From assembly GCA_031282485.1 (NCBI GenBank), contig JAITDQ010000004.1, forward strand, positions 1-13,927: a stretch of DNA of 13,927 bases. Direction: 5' to 3'. Every line of letters starts with the position of its first letter. The first letter of the stretch is position 1. Shown one piece after another: positions 6,665 through 13,927 of this stretch. The position numbers and the translations under genes were made by a program. The notes beneath the pieces were generated by a model, which was not told where the DNA came from, searched no databases, and saw only the letters and a list, made by a program, of their open reading frames with translations. Source of the DNA: Tannerella sp. Its GTDB lineage: Bacteria; Bacteroidota; Bacteroidia; Bacteroidales; Tannerellaceae.

Positions 6665-7840
6665 TTATCGTTCCGTATGCAATGCGCTTTGTTCAAAGGC
6701 TGTCAGGTCAGAACCTTTAATGGCTGCGGCAACCAAGTCGGGAAGTCTGTCCGGCGTGCAGGCGAAACAAGCGATACCTGATTTAGCGATTTCTTTGGCT
6801 AAGTTCACATCATAGTCCGGCTTCCCGGTATCGGACAGAGCCGATAACACGATGACCACCACGCCTTCTTCGCGCATTTCCGATAATCTTCGGAGCAGCC
6901 CTTTCCTCACGCCGCCTTCATAGAGGTCGGAGATAAGGATAAATATCGTTTTCCCCGGATTCGTAATGAGTTCCCGGCAGTAAGCGACCGATTTGTTTAT
7001 GTCGGTGCCGCCGCCAAGCTGTACCCCGAAAAGCATGTCGATAGGGTCATTCCGGCATAATTCCGTAAGGTCGGCCACTTCCGTATCGAAGGCTACGACA
7101 TGCGTGTCAAGAGCCGGCATGCTCGCAAAGATAGAACCCATAACCGAAGAATAGATGATAGAATCGGCCATTGAACCGCTCTGGTCAATATCAAGAATGA
7201 CCGTCCGGCTCTTTTGTTTCCGGCTGCGTTCGAAAAAATAGAACTTCTCGGGAATCAAACGGCTGCTTTCGCGGTCATAATTTTTCAGGTTCCGGTTTAT
7301 CGTACGTTTCCAGTCCGTTGCCGGGAAATTACTGACCGGCGTATGCTGTTTTTTATTAAGCGCTCCGGTTACGGCGCGTCTCAAGTCCTGTTCGAGCCGT
7401 TTCATTATCTCGTTCACGACCTCGCGTACCAGCTGACGGGCTGTCTCCTTCGACTTTTCGGGAATCTGTCCTTTCAGCGCCATAAGCGTGCCGACCATTG
7501 TAATATCGGGCTTAACGTTTTTCAACGTTTCCGGTTCAAGAAGCAACTTTGTCAATCCTTTTCGTTCAATGGCATCCGACTGAATAACACTTACCACATC
7601 CTTCGGAAAAAATGTGCGCACATCGGTCAGCCATTTGGCAAGCTTCGGCGTGGAATTGCCCAATCCCGTACCTCTCGCGCCTTTGGCGTCTTTGGCGCCC
7701 GTATTGTCGTAAATGGCGGCAAGGGCGGCGTCCATAATCGATTCGCGGTCGCACATGAATGTGCCCGACAGGGCTTTTGTTTCGGAGCCAAGTATCAGGC
7801 GCCAGCGGGTCATGTTTTTTTGCTGTTCTTCCGTCATCAT
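6665..7840 (-). CDS. VWA-domain (MIDAS) protein, YehP-like
   Basis: The 391-residue protein has a C-terminal von Willebrand factor A domain with an intact metal-ion-dependent adhesion site: D219, S221 and S223 in DIDQSGSM, T279 in GGGTDI, and D305 in ISDLYEGG. The N-terminal half (about 1-205) is helical and charged, without signal peptide or membrane segment, so it should be cytoplasmic. VWA proteins of this kind usually pair with MoxR AAA+ ATPases as adaptors, and such an ATPase is encoded two genes upstream. It is the last gene of the five-gene set and starts 8 bases after the DUF5682 gene stops. Either of two adjacent ATG codons (7840 or 7837) could be the start. Size, domain order and neighbours fit YehP of E. 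coli; the biological role is unknown. No clear terminator follows. Confidence 0.9.
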   Translation of the reverse strand: MMTEEQQKNMTRWRLILGSETKALSGTFMCDRESIMDAALAAIYDNTGAKDAKGARGTGLGNSTPKLAKWLTDVRTFFPKDVVSVIQSDAIERKGLTKLLLEPETLKNVKPDITMVGTLMALKGQIPEKSKETARQLVREVVNEIMKRLEQDLRRAVTGALNKKQHTPVSNFPATDWKRTINRNLKNYDRESSRLIPEKFYFFERSRKQKSRTVILDIDQSGSMADSIIYSSVMGSIFASMPALDTHVVAFDTEVADLTELCRNDPIDMLFGVQLGGGTDINKSVAYCRELITNPGKTIFILISDLYEGGVRKGLLRRLSEMREEGVVVIVLSALSDTGKPDYDVNLAKEIAKSGIACFACTPDRLPDLVAAAIKGSDLTAFEQSALHTER

Positions 7841-7848
7841 GTGTTTGC

Positions 7849-10137
7849 TTAAAATTCAAAATCATTCAGTTCATCCAGCTTTTCCATTTCCTGTTCGGAC
7901 AACTCCGAACGGAGCGTTTCGGCCGTAAATTCTTCTCCCGTGCCCCAAATCTCCCCGAGCAATTCGGCGATACTGTTCTTCCGGTCAGGTTCAAAACTTC
8001 CGAACGCGCGGCGCAGGAAAACGACCGAACGGTAAAATTCTTCGTCATCAAGCTGCGAAACGTATTTATCCAGTTCGCGCCATAACGAAATGCGCGAAAG
8101 CAATGCGTAACGGTTCCGGCTCGAAAGACCTTCAAACCAGCCGGCGCCCAAAACGGCCGGCACCCCGGGAGACAGTCTGCGGGATATCTCTTTGGCGCAG
8201 TCTTCATCGCTCACCAAGTTATGTTCCAGCAGGACGGAGAATGCCGTGCCGGAAAGTTTCGTGTTCAAATCATCACGCCGGGCGAGCGTTCCAAGCTCTT
8301 TCCGCCAGATTTCAACGTCTACAAATTCATACTGGCGCTGCGAGATCATTTCCAGCGTATTAACGGCGCGTGATATTCCGTCCGCAGCCCTGTCGTCGCA
8401 GGAAGAAGCGCCGGTAAGCAACAGGGATGCACGCAGGAACAGCTGCCGGAGGACGGGTTTCAGCGGTTCAAGGTTGACTTGCCGGAGGTCGCCGAAACGT
8501 ATCAGCACGGAGAGTTCGTCGGCGGCATTCGCCGTTTCCGTGAAACCGGCGGAATCGACAAGCAAGCGTTGCAGTGTGTTGAGCGCATTTTCAAAAATAT
8601 CCGTCAACCGACATTCGCACGCGAGACGCACGATTTTCGCCGCCGCCGAGACGTCCGTACAGTCATTCAACTGTTCTTTCAGCCGGTATGCCGCAGCGAT
8701 TTCTATCGTTTCGCCTTTCAGGTTTGCTTCCACTATTTCTATTTCCACTTCGGGCGTCCAGCGTAATACCCATTTTTCCGCCCACGAAGCGCTCTCCTGC
8801 GAAACGTGCTGCTTCCCGGCAAAATGTATTCCCAGCGTTTGCAGACGGTGCAGGAACGTGGAACGGTTTAAATCTATAAATGCGGCTTCCCTGCTCTTCA
8901 CTTTGAAGTTTTCCCGCAAGTCGAGCGTAAGTTCCTGCGCGACGGCGGATTTATAATCGGTCAACTTTAAACGTTTCAGTTCCTGCTCCATATTTTCCTG
9001 CACGGGCGTCCGGCTTACGCCTTCGGGCAGGCTGCCTGTCGCCGTTCCCGTATCGGCGCTGTTCAAAGCCTCCGCCACGACGGAAAGTTCCCCGCCACCG
9101 AAACACGTTACGGCGGCATCGTGCAAATCTTTCAGCACGGGTATTGCGCCGCCGCGCAAAGACGTCAGCGCCGCTGCAAGCCTCACGGCCTCGATTGTAC
9201 TTGCCGGCGAGGCGTTATATCCTTTGTCACGCAGGTATTGTGCGACTTTTGCGAGATAAACGGCCGGCAAATCCCCGATGCGGCCATCGTTCATCGCGTC
9301 CCACATCATTTCAAAATAATACGGGGCGCGGTTTCCGGCTCCGTAGCCCGTCCGGCTGCTTAAACGGAGGTACGAATAGGGCATGAGCGTAACCTGCGAC
9401 TGTGCGCTGTCTAATTTTTTCAGTTCGCCGTCGCTCATCGCCGGAAGTCCCGAACGTATCCCGCTGACATGATAAGCGCCGGCAACCACAACAATCTCTT
9501 CCGGCCTGTATCCTTCACGAACGGCGCGCTCTATCTCGCGGCGCATGTATGCTTCGCGGATAAGGTTACAGGAATAGTCATACGGCGCGGCCTCAAGTTC
9601 GCGGCCTGCAACCATTTCGCGTATTTGTTCCGACTGATAGCTCAATACGGTGTTGTAACTCCCGGCCGTCAGATTATGTTCAAAATTACGTTCCCAATAG
9701 CTTTCATAATCATCTTCTTCCGAATGTCCGGCCAGCTTTTCATAAAGTTCATTGTGATAGCGATAAAAGGCTTGCGCCTGTTGCGTTTCTTCATCCCTGC
9801 CGCGTTCCCGGCGCAGTTTCAACATTCGGTCCGAAGGCAAATCCATGAAACGTACCTCTCTGCGGTTTTGCACAGACCAGCATATCGCCCGGTATTCGGG
9901 AGAATAGGAAGCAAACGGATACATGACCGTCTCAACCGGCAACCCGGTAGTATATGCCAATAAGGCGACCGGCGGTTTTACGTTCGTTGCCGCAATATCA
10001 TACATGAACCCGGTTGCGTCGGAAGGGCCTTCGACCAGCACGCAACGCGGATTTTTCTCTTCAAGGAAACGCAGCAAATGCCATGCCGCACCGGGGGAGA
10101 GATGTCTGACGCCGAAAACAGAACAGTTATTAATCAT
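7849..10137 (-). CDS. DUF5682 family protein, YehM-like, with EreA/ChaN/TraB-like motifs
   Basis: This 762-residue cytoplasmic protein fits the DUF5682 family, which includes E. coli YehM (about 760 residues). No function is established for the family to my knowledge. The N-terminal 230 residues show four spaced motifs: VFGVRHLSPG with H12, VLVEGPSD with E36, REAYMRREI (194-202), and VVVAGAYHVSGI with H223. Their order and form resemble the conserved motifs of the EreA/ChaN/TraB superfamily, which I infer as the fold of this part. The rest (about 240-762) is mainly helical with many charged residues. The gene starts 4 bases after the ATPase gene and ends 8 bases before the VWA gene, implying coupled expression and joint function. 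There is no signal peptide or membrane segment. Family assignment rests on recognition of motifs and gene order, not on a search. Confidence 0.85.
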   Translation of the reverse strand: MINNCSVFGVRHLSPGAAWHLLRFLEEKNPRCVLVEGPSDATGFMYDIAATNVKPPVALLAYTTGLPVETVMYPFASYSPEYRAICWSVQNRREVRFMDLPSDRMLKLRRERGRDEETQQAQAFYRYHNELYEKLAGHSEEDDYESYWERNFEHNLTAGSYNTVLSYQSEQIREMVAGRELEAAPYDYSCNLIREAYMRREIERAVREGYRPEEIVVVAGAYHVSGIRSGLPAMSDGELKKLDSAQSQVTLMPYSYLRLSSRTGYGAGNRAPYYFEMMWDAMNDGRIGDLPAVYLAKVAQYLRDKGYNASPASTIEAVRLAAALTSLRGGAIPVLKDLHDAAVTCFGGGELSVVAEALNSADTGTATGSLPEGVSRTPVQENMEQELKRLKLTDYKSAVAQELTLDLRENFKVKSREAAFIDLNRSTFLHRLQTLGIHFAGKQHVSQESASWAEKWVLRWTPEVEIEIVEANLKGETIEIAAAYRLKEQLNDCTDVSAAAKIVRLACECRLTDIFENALNTLQRLLVDSAGFTETANAADELSVLIRFGDLRQVNLEPLKPVLRQLFLRASLLLTGASSCDDRAADGISRAVNTLEMISQRQYEFVDVEIWRKELGTLARRDDLNTKLSGTAFSVLLEHNLVSDEDCAKEISRRLSPGVPAVLGAGWFEGLSSRNRYALLSRISLWRELDKYVSQLDDEEFYRSVVFLRRAFGSFEPDRKNSIAELLGEIWGTGEEFTAETLRSELSEQEMEKLDELNDFEF

Positions 10138-10141
10138 CTTT

Positions 10142-11233
10142 TCAATTGTTCATCCCACTGCATGAATTATAGAGGCCACGCCAGGATGCGCCTCTTTTTT
10201 TCATGACATTTTCAAGATATTCTTTCCAGACTAATTTATCTTTATCTTCATCTTTGACGACTGCACCCTGAAGTCCGGCGGCAAGGTCTTCGTCCGTCAC
10301 ATTTCCGTCGCCGAAACTTGCGGCAAGCGCCATGCTGTTTGTGATGAGCGAAATGGCTTCGGCCGTAGAAATAACGCCGGCGGGTGATTTCAGTTTTTGT
10401 TTTTCGTCGAGCGTCAAACCGTTGCGGAGTTCGCGGAAGACGGTAACAATCTTTTCTATCGCATCATTTGAAGGGAGTTTGGCTTTCAGGCGATAATTAC
10501 CGGAGATTTCCGCAACGCGTTTTGTTACGATGGAAACCTCCGTTTCGAGACTGGCCGGTGCGGGCAATACAATTATATTGAAGCGGCGTTTCAGGGCGGA
10601 GGACATATCATTGACGCCGCGGTCGCGCGTATTTGCGGTTGCAATAATGGAGAACCCGCGCCGCGCCGGCAGTTCACGCCCCAGTTCGGGGATAGCGACC
10701 GTCTTCTCCGACAGGATAGAAATCAGGGCGTCCTGGACTTCGGAGGCGCAGCGCGAAATTTCCTCAAAACGCGCAATGGAGCCTGTTTCCATGGCGCGAT
10801 ATACCGGGCTTTTAATCAATGCTTCGTCGGAAGGCCCGTTTGCAAGCAGCATGGCATAGTTCCACGAATACCGGATGTGTTCTTCGCCTGTCCCGGCCGT
10901 TCCCTGAATCACTTTGCCCGAATCGCCGCAGATAGCGGCCGCAAGATTCTCCGACAGCCATGATTTGGCGGTGCCGGGTTCGCCGATTAAGAGCAGGGAA
11001 CGGTCTGTTAACAGCGTCGCTATTGCAATCTCGACTAAACGGTTATGCCCGATATATTTCGGGGTGACGGCCGTTCCCCCGGCTTTTCCTCCGGTAACAA
11101 ATTTCAATACGGCTTTAGGCGAAAGTTGCCATCCTGCCGGTTTGTTCTCCTGTTCATCTTCTTTTTTTAATGCCTCCAGTTCATTTGCATACAACAATTC
11201 TGCCGGCAATCTCAATACGTCTTTCTCTGCCAT
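10142..11233 (-). CDS. MoxR-type AAA+ ATPase, YehL subfamily-like
   Basis: The 363-residue protein is a AAA+ ATPase of the MoxR group, whose YehL subfamily includes E. coli YehL (similar length). Walker A is GEPGTAKS (84-91). The Walker B position reads RFEEIS (155-160), with Glu where Asp is usual. Sensor 1 is N201 in ATANTRD, and the arginine finger is R216/R217 in LKRRFN. The region after residue 285 (VISTAEAIS) lacks the arginine often seen at sensor 2. MoxR ATPases act as chaperone-like remodellers together with VWA proteins; the partner is probably the VWA protein two genes downstream. The stop overlaps nothing, but the DUF5682 gene begins 4 bases later. Upstream, 64 bases with two TTAANNN arrays separate it from the HEAT gene. 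The ATG at 11233 has no Shine-Dalgarno sequence. Confidence 0.93.
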   Translation of the reverse strand: MAEKDVLRLPAELLYANELEALKKEDEQENKPAGWQLSPKAVLKFVTGGKAGGTAVTPKYIGHNRLVEIAIATLLTDRSLLLIGEPGTAKSWLSENLAAAICGDSGKVIQGTAGTGEEHIRYSWNYAMLLANGPSDEALIKSPVYRAMETGSIARFEEISRCASEVQDALISILSEKTVAIPELGRELPARRGFSIIATANTRDRGVNDMSSALKRRFNIIVLPAPASLETEVSIVTKRVAEISGNYRLKAKLPSNDAIEKIVTVFRELRNGLTLDEKQKLKSPAGVISTAEAISLITNSMALAASFGDGNVTDEDLAAGLQGAVVKDEDKDKLVWKEYLENVMKKRGASWRGLYNSCSGMNN

Positions 11234-11239
11234 TTTTAT

Positions 11240-11267
11240 TTAGTGGTTAATGGTTAATGGTTAATGT
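11240..11267. repeat. Four-unit TTAANNN array upstream of the AAA+ gene
   Basis: TTAGTGG, TTAATGG, TTAATGG and TTAATGT run in a strict 7-base period and end 6 bases before the ATPase start codon on the minus strand. The TTAATGG unit is the same as in the array at 5377-5462. Confidence 0.75.
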
Positions 11268-11283
11268 ATTCAACTTCCCATTA

Positions 11284-11311
11284 TTAATTGTTAATTGTTA
11301 ATTGTTAATTG
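11284..11311. repeat. Four exact TTAATTG heptamers at the HEAT gene 3' end
   Basis: Four identical TTAATTG units lie head to tail. The two upper units (11298-11311) are inside the HEAT gene and encode its last residues and stop codon; the other two lie just downstream. Confidence 0.85.
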
Positions 11312-12104
11312 TTTTCATTTTTGCCAACGCGTCACAAGCGGCCTCACGTACCATTTTGTTTCTGTCGCCGGCAAGTTTTGCGATGAGTTCTTTATTGGAG
11401 GGGACTTTGGCCAGAATGTGAACGGCTTCCGCCTGAAGCGCGGGAAGCGATTCGGACAGGATATGTTCAATCATGGCGGGCACTTCCTCCGACCCGAACG
11501 TGTCAAGCAATCGCAACCGGCGGACATGCTCCGTCCCGTCAACATACTTAAAGTTTCTCCGAAGGAAAGGCAGCATCGGCTTGCCGACCGAAGGGATAAT
11601 TACCTGCTCCACATAATCGGCCAGTTCGCCATACCTGTCGGCAAGGGCGAAATCGAGGTATTGAAACGTGCGTGAATCTTTAAAGACGCCGTTTTCTTTC
11701 GCCCGTTTGAGAATTTCGAGACGTCCCGGACGAGTGGTTGAAAGAGCCCGGATTACGGGGGATAATTGCCGGTACGAACAGGCGGTGTTGACGTTTTTTA
11801 ATTCAATTAAGGGCGTCTGTTCGCGAATTTCCAAATCTGCTTCCAAAGGTTCGCCCTGCGTGTATAATATGGAGTAAAGAAGCGTGGATACGGATGTCAG
11901 CATTTCTGCCGATTGCTGTGTATCGGCGTTTATCAACGCTTCGAGGCCTTTGGCCAGCCCGGTGAAGACAGGAGCTTTTTCTCCCAGTCTGTAGAAAACG
12001 GGTATCTGCTTTTGAAGCCGGAGATCGCCTTCGGCAAATTTGCTCCCGGCGATAAAAAGCCGGTTTATCTCCTGTTGCAGGTCGTATAACGGTTGCAGTT
12101 TCAT
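11298..12104 (-). CDS. HEAT-repeat protein of the SWIM/MoxR/VWA operon
   Basis: This 268-residue protein is all-helical by eye and has HEAT-like repeats in its C-terminal part, for example LQAEAVHILAKV and MVREAACDALAKM, a typical pairing of two amphipathic helices. HEAT arrays act as protein-binding scaffolds; no catalytic motif is seen. There is no signal peptide or membrane segment. It starts 14 bases after the SWIM gene and precedes the AAA+ gene, so it is in the same operon. In related gene sets elsewhere a helical repeat protein (DUF5691 in some phyla, as I recall) holds this slot, and equivalence is inferred from position. The final residues INN and the stop codon are encoded by a TTAATTG repeat array, so the C-terminus may have been shortened or replaced. 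The ATG at 12104 has no Shine-Dalgarno sequence. Confidence 0.82.
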   Translation of the reverse strand: MKLQPLYDLQQEINRLFIAGSKFAEGDLRLQKQIPVFYRLGEKAPVFTGLAKGLEALINADTQQSAEMLTSVSTLLYSILYTQGEPLEADLEIREQTPLIELKNVNTACSYRQLSPVIRALSTTRPGRLEILKRAKENGVFKDSRTFQYLDFALADRYGELADYVEQVIIPSVGKPMLPFLRRNFKYVDGTEHVRRLRLLDTFGSEEVPAMIEHILSESLPALQAEAVHILAKVPSNKELIAKLAGDRNKMVREAACDALAKMKTINN

Positions 12105-12118
12105 AATGCTTTGCTTTT

Positions 12119-13561
12119 TTAATACAGAAGCCGGATTATTTTTTCCGGCGTAATGAGAGACAGCGGCCGGGCATATAACAATCCGGTCTGTACATCGTTG
12201 TGAATCATCACAGCCAAAGCCGTTTTTTCGGGTCTGGCCGGCAGGAACGCCTGCAGGTTTACGGCCGGCGCCACATCGTATCCCGGCAAATCACGAAGCG
12301 TCAGTTTATTTCCATGCAAATCTTCCGCAACGAGGTTTTCGCCGTTCATGAAAGATTTGTTTACCTTTATCAAAACCACCGGGTTTTTATCCATCAGCGG
12401 GTTTTTAATCATCTGTTTAACGGACTTTATCATTTCCTGATAATTCCCGGCGGCCTCCTCATAAATCTTTTGCCGGTCTGCATAAATCACGTTACGCCGT
12501 TTGACGGCATCCGTCTCCCAGCGAACACGCGGATTACGGTCGCCGGGATATATGAACATTTCCCGCAACTGTAGCACGCCGAAGAAACTGTTATCCGCCT
12601 GTATATACCTGACCGCACGGTAAGGACGGTAATTCTTTGTTTTATAAATGCGACCCGATTTAAGATTAAACCAGATGCCTTCGTCAACCAGTTCCCTGCG
12701 TGCCGGGTCATCAAAGCAGTTAAACGAAAGTTGCAGCAATTCCGCATTTTCTTCATACAGTCCGTACTGCATCAGTTCCGTCAGTTTCCAGACATATCCG
12801 GTCTGTTCCTCAATCGCCGAATCAAGTTCGGGAGGCGCTTCCGGATTGTCTTTCCGTCTGTTCAAACAGTCCGCAGCTTTTTTGAGAAGGGCTGATATAT
12901 AATTGATCCGGTCAATGACAGGCGTATACTCCTCGCCTTTCACGTCACCAAGCTCGAGCAACAAATCATTAAACGCTGTCTGCACGCCGTTTATATAATA
13001 ATTTCCCAGCTCCTTCACCTGTCCCTGCAATGTTTTAATCATCTTCGCGTCGAGCGAAGAAAGACCTGTACGGACAATCTCGCCCAACAGTTTACCGGCA
13101 AGTTCAATACCGGCTAACTGCGTATCCGTTTTTTTGATAACAGCAGACGTGTTTATCTTCGCGGTCGTTGAGGTTTTTTCTTTGACGGATTCTGTTTCCT
13201 GCGCTTTTGACGCCTGACGTTTCCCTGTCTTTTCGCGTTTCTGTAAAATATCGCCGGGGATGGTGGTCAGGACAAAATCACGGCTGTTTTTCTCATAAGC
13301 GTACAGCAGTCCGAGTGCATGTTTGCAGGGGAATTGCCGGCTCGGACAGCTACAGCGGAAGACCGGATTATTCTCATCCGCAAAATCAGCCGAACAAAAA
13401 TAAGGATTCTCCGCGCTTCCGGCACATTCTCCCCATATCAAATCCCGTTCGGAAGAAATACGAAGATTCGAAAACCTCCCTTTGGCGACAAGCTCGTATC
13501 CGTTTTTTGCCGCCGCCGCGTTAGGCGCAAGCGATTCAATTTTTTCCCGTGTAATTTCCAT
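12119..13561 (-). CDS. SWIM zinc-finger protein (YehQ-like slot)
   Basis: The 480-residue protein has a SWIM zinc finger near the N-terminus with the full CxCx6CxH set: C70, C72, C79 and H81 in FRCSCPSRQFPCKHALGLLY. SWIM fingers bind DNA or proteins. A Lys/Ser/Thr-rich low-complexity linker follows (about 110-145). The remainder is a large helical and mixed region without a recognised domain. No signal peptide or membrane segment is present. It is the first gene of the five-gene minus-strand operon, with a good promoter about 90 bases upstream (13652-13682), and is 14 bases from the HEAT gene. The SWIM finger together with the ATPase, DUF5682 and VWA neighbours matches the YehQ role in E. coli-type gene sets, although overall homology to YehQ cannot be judged here. 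Zinc binding is well supported; the target is unknown. Confidence 0.9.
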   Translation of the reverse strand: MEITREKIESLAPNAAAAKNGYELVAKGRFSNLRISSERDLIWGECAGSAENPYFCSADFADENNPVFRCSCPSRQFPCKHALGLLYAYEKNSRDFVLTTIPGDILQKREKTGKRQASKAQETESVKEKTSTTAKINTSAVIKKTDTQLAGIELAGKLLGEIVRTGLSSLDAKMIKTLQGQVKELGNYYINGVQTAFNDLLLELGDVKGEEYTPVIDRINYISALLKKAADCLNRRKDNPEAPPELDSAIEEQTGYVWKLTELMQYGLYEENAELLQLSFNCFDDPARRELVDEGIWFNLKSGRIYKTKNYRPYRAVRYIQADNSFFGVLQLREMFIYPGDRNPRVRWETDAVKRRNVIYADRQKIYEEAAGNYQEMIKSVKQMIKNPLMDKNPVVLIKVNKSFMNGENLVAEDLHGNKLTLRDLPGYDVAPAVNLQAFLPARPEKTALAVMIHNDVQTGLLYARPLSLITPEKIIRLLY

Positions 13562-13651
13562 TCTATTAAAACAACATTAAACATCCTGTTTTCAATTCCC
13601 CCTCAAAAAGCAGCATCCCGTTCTTGCTGTCCCGCTTCCCGTTTGGAAATA

Positions 13652-13682
13652 CAAACATACGGAAAAAAATTAATTTCACAAG
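13652..13682 (-). promoter_or_regulatory. Promoter of the SWIM-HEAT-AAA-DUF5682-VWA operon
   Basis: On the minus strand CTTG (13679-13682), exactly 19 bases, then TATGTTTG (13652-13659) fit the sigma-ABfr pattern. It lies 90 bases upstream of the SWIM start codon and is the best promoter found for the operon. Confidence 0.6.
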
Positions 13683-13850
13683 TAAGCCTGGCCGGATTCC
13701 CGGGAAAATGCATGGAATTTCCCACAAATGTAACACTTACCTCCCGACCGACTCCTAAGTTTTTGTAATATACAAAATTCTTTCTATCCCTTTCCCGCGT
13801 AAAAAAGCAAACATTGCTCTATCATTTGCAAAAATAATATTAGTTCGGCA

Positions 13851-13877
13851 CGGATAAAGTCTATAATTTTGTATCCG
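13851..13877 (+). promoter_or_regulatory. Candidate outward promoter with flanking inverted repeat
   Basis: TAATTTTG (13864-13871) matches the -7 consensus, 46 bases before the ATG at 13918. It lies between CGGATA (13851-13856) and its reverse complement TATCCG (13872-13877), a possible regulator site. The -33 region (TTAG at 13840-13843, 20-base spacer) is a poor match. Confidence 0.4.
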
Positions 13878-13917
13878 TTATATGCTGATAATTTTCAATT
13901 TTTTAATTATAAATACT

Positions 13918-13927
13918 ATGATTACCA
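13918..13927 (+). CDS. Possible start of the next gene (partial)
   Basis: An ATG at 13918 opens a frame reading M-I-T before the window ends. Its position, 46 bases after a -7 box and after an AT-rich leader, is like that of the other starts here. Nothing about the product can be said. Confidence 0.35.

Larger units (their letters stand above)
13562..13917. other. Divergent non-coding region
   Basis: This 356-base AT-rich stretch separates the minus-strand five-gene operon from a possible plus-strand gene at the window edge. It holds the operon promoter at 13652-13682, a further -7-like match without a -33 box at 13725-13732, and a plus-strand -7 box at 13864-13871. I see no RNA gene or credible ORF in it. 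Confidence 0.6.

Noticed and set aside
7214..8956. Plus-strand open frames of 212 and 254 codons opposite the VWA and DUF5682 genes
   Set aside because: Both are antisense to genes with clear motifs, have Arg/Ser- or Phe-rich compositions typical of shadows, and no promoter.
13725..13732. TACATTTG on the minus strand as a second operon promoter
   Set aside because: It matches the -7 consensus but has no TTTG-like box at 19-21 bases; the promoter at 13652-13682 is clearly better.

Overview
The window reads as a chromosomal segment from a member of the phylum Bacteroidota, most likely order Bacteroidales; the genus cannot be named from this sequence alone. The evidence is: (i) several promoters with the Bacteroidales sigma-ABfr pattern, a TAnnTTTG -7 box with a TTTG-like -33 box 19-20 bases away; (ii) almost no Shine-Dalgarno sequences in front of genes; (iii) a small Hc1-type histone H1-like protein; (iv) ribosomal and GMP synthase genes of Bacteroidales type; (v) short TTAA-based and GCCCTGAAAGGGC-type intergenic repeats, which I recall as common in this order.

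Left part (1-5360), mostly housekeeping. A 59-residue histone-like gene (+) and a Tat-exported, probably lipid-anchored sugar isomerase/epimerase-type TIM-barrel protein (-) converge on two back-to-back terminators. Next is a membrane-anchored coiled-coil protein of unknown function (-), divergent from guaA, GMP synthase (+), with a perfect 12-bp palindrome between their promoters. Then comes the rpsF-rpsR-rplI ribosomal operon (+) with its own promoter and a strong hairpin terminator. rpsR has a complete 8-nt Shine-Dalgarno sequence, which is striking in this group because bS18 and bS6 help form the pocket that hides the anti-SD.

Middle (5361-6664). A non-coding stretch holds a heptameric TTAANNN repeat array and a cluster of REP-like palindromes. 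It is followed by a formate/nitrite transporter family gene (-) with a GTG start.

Right part (6665-13561). Five tightly packed minus-strand genes form one probable operon, transcribed from a good promoter near 13,650-13,680: SWIM zinc-finger protein, HEAT-repeat protein, YehL-type MoxR AAA+ ATPase, DUF5682 (YehM-like) protein, and VWA/MIDAS protein (YehP-like). Comparable gene sets occur in other phyla, including yehLMPQ of E. coli, but no function is established to my knowledge. The DUF5682 protein carries four spaced motifs that look like the EreA/ChaN/TraB hydrolase-like fold. The likely logic is a MoxR ATPase working with a metal-dependent VWA adaptor on a hydrolase-like effector, with a zinc-finger and a HEAT scaffold protein for substrate or nucleic-acid binding. 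This is the best candidate in the window for an uncharacterised system.

Right edge (13562-13927). A non-coding divergent region holds the operon promoter, a candidate outward promoter, and the first codons of a possible next gene.
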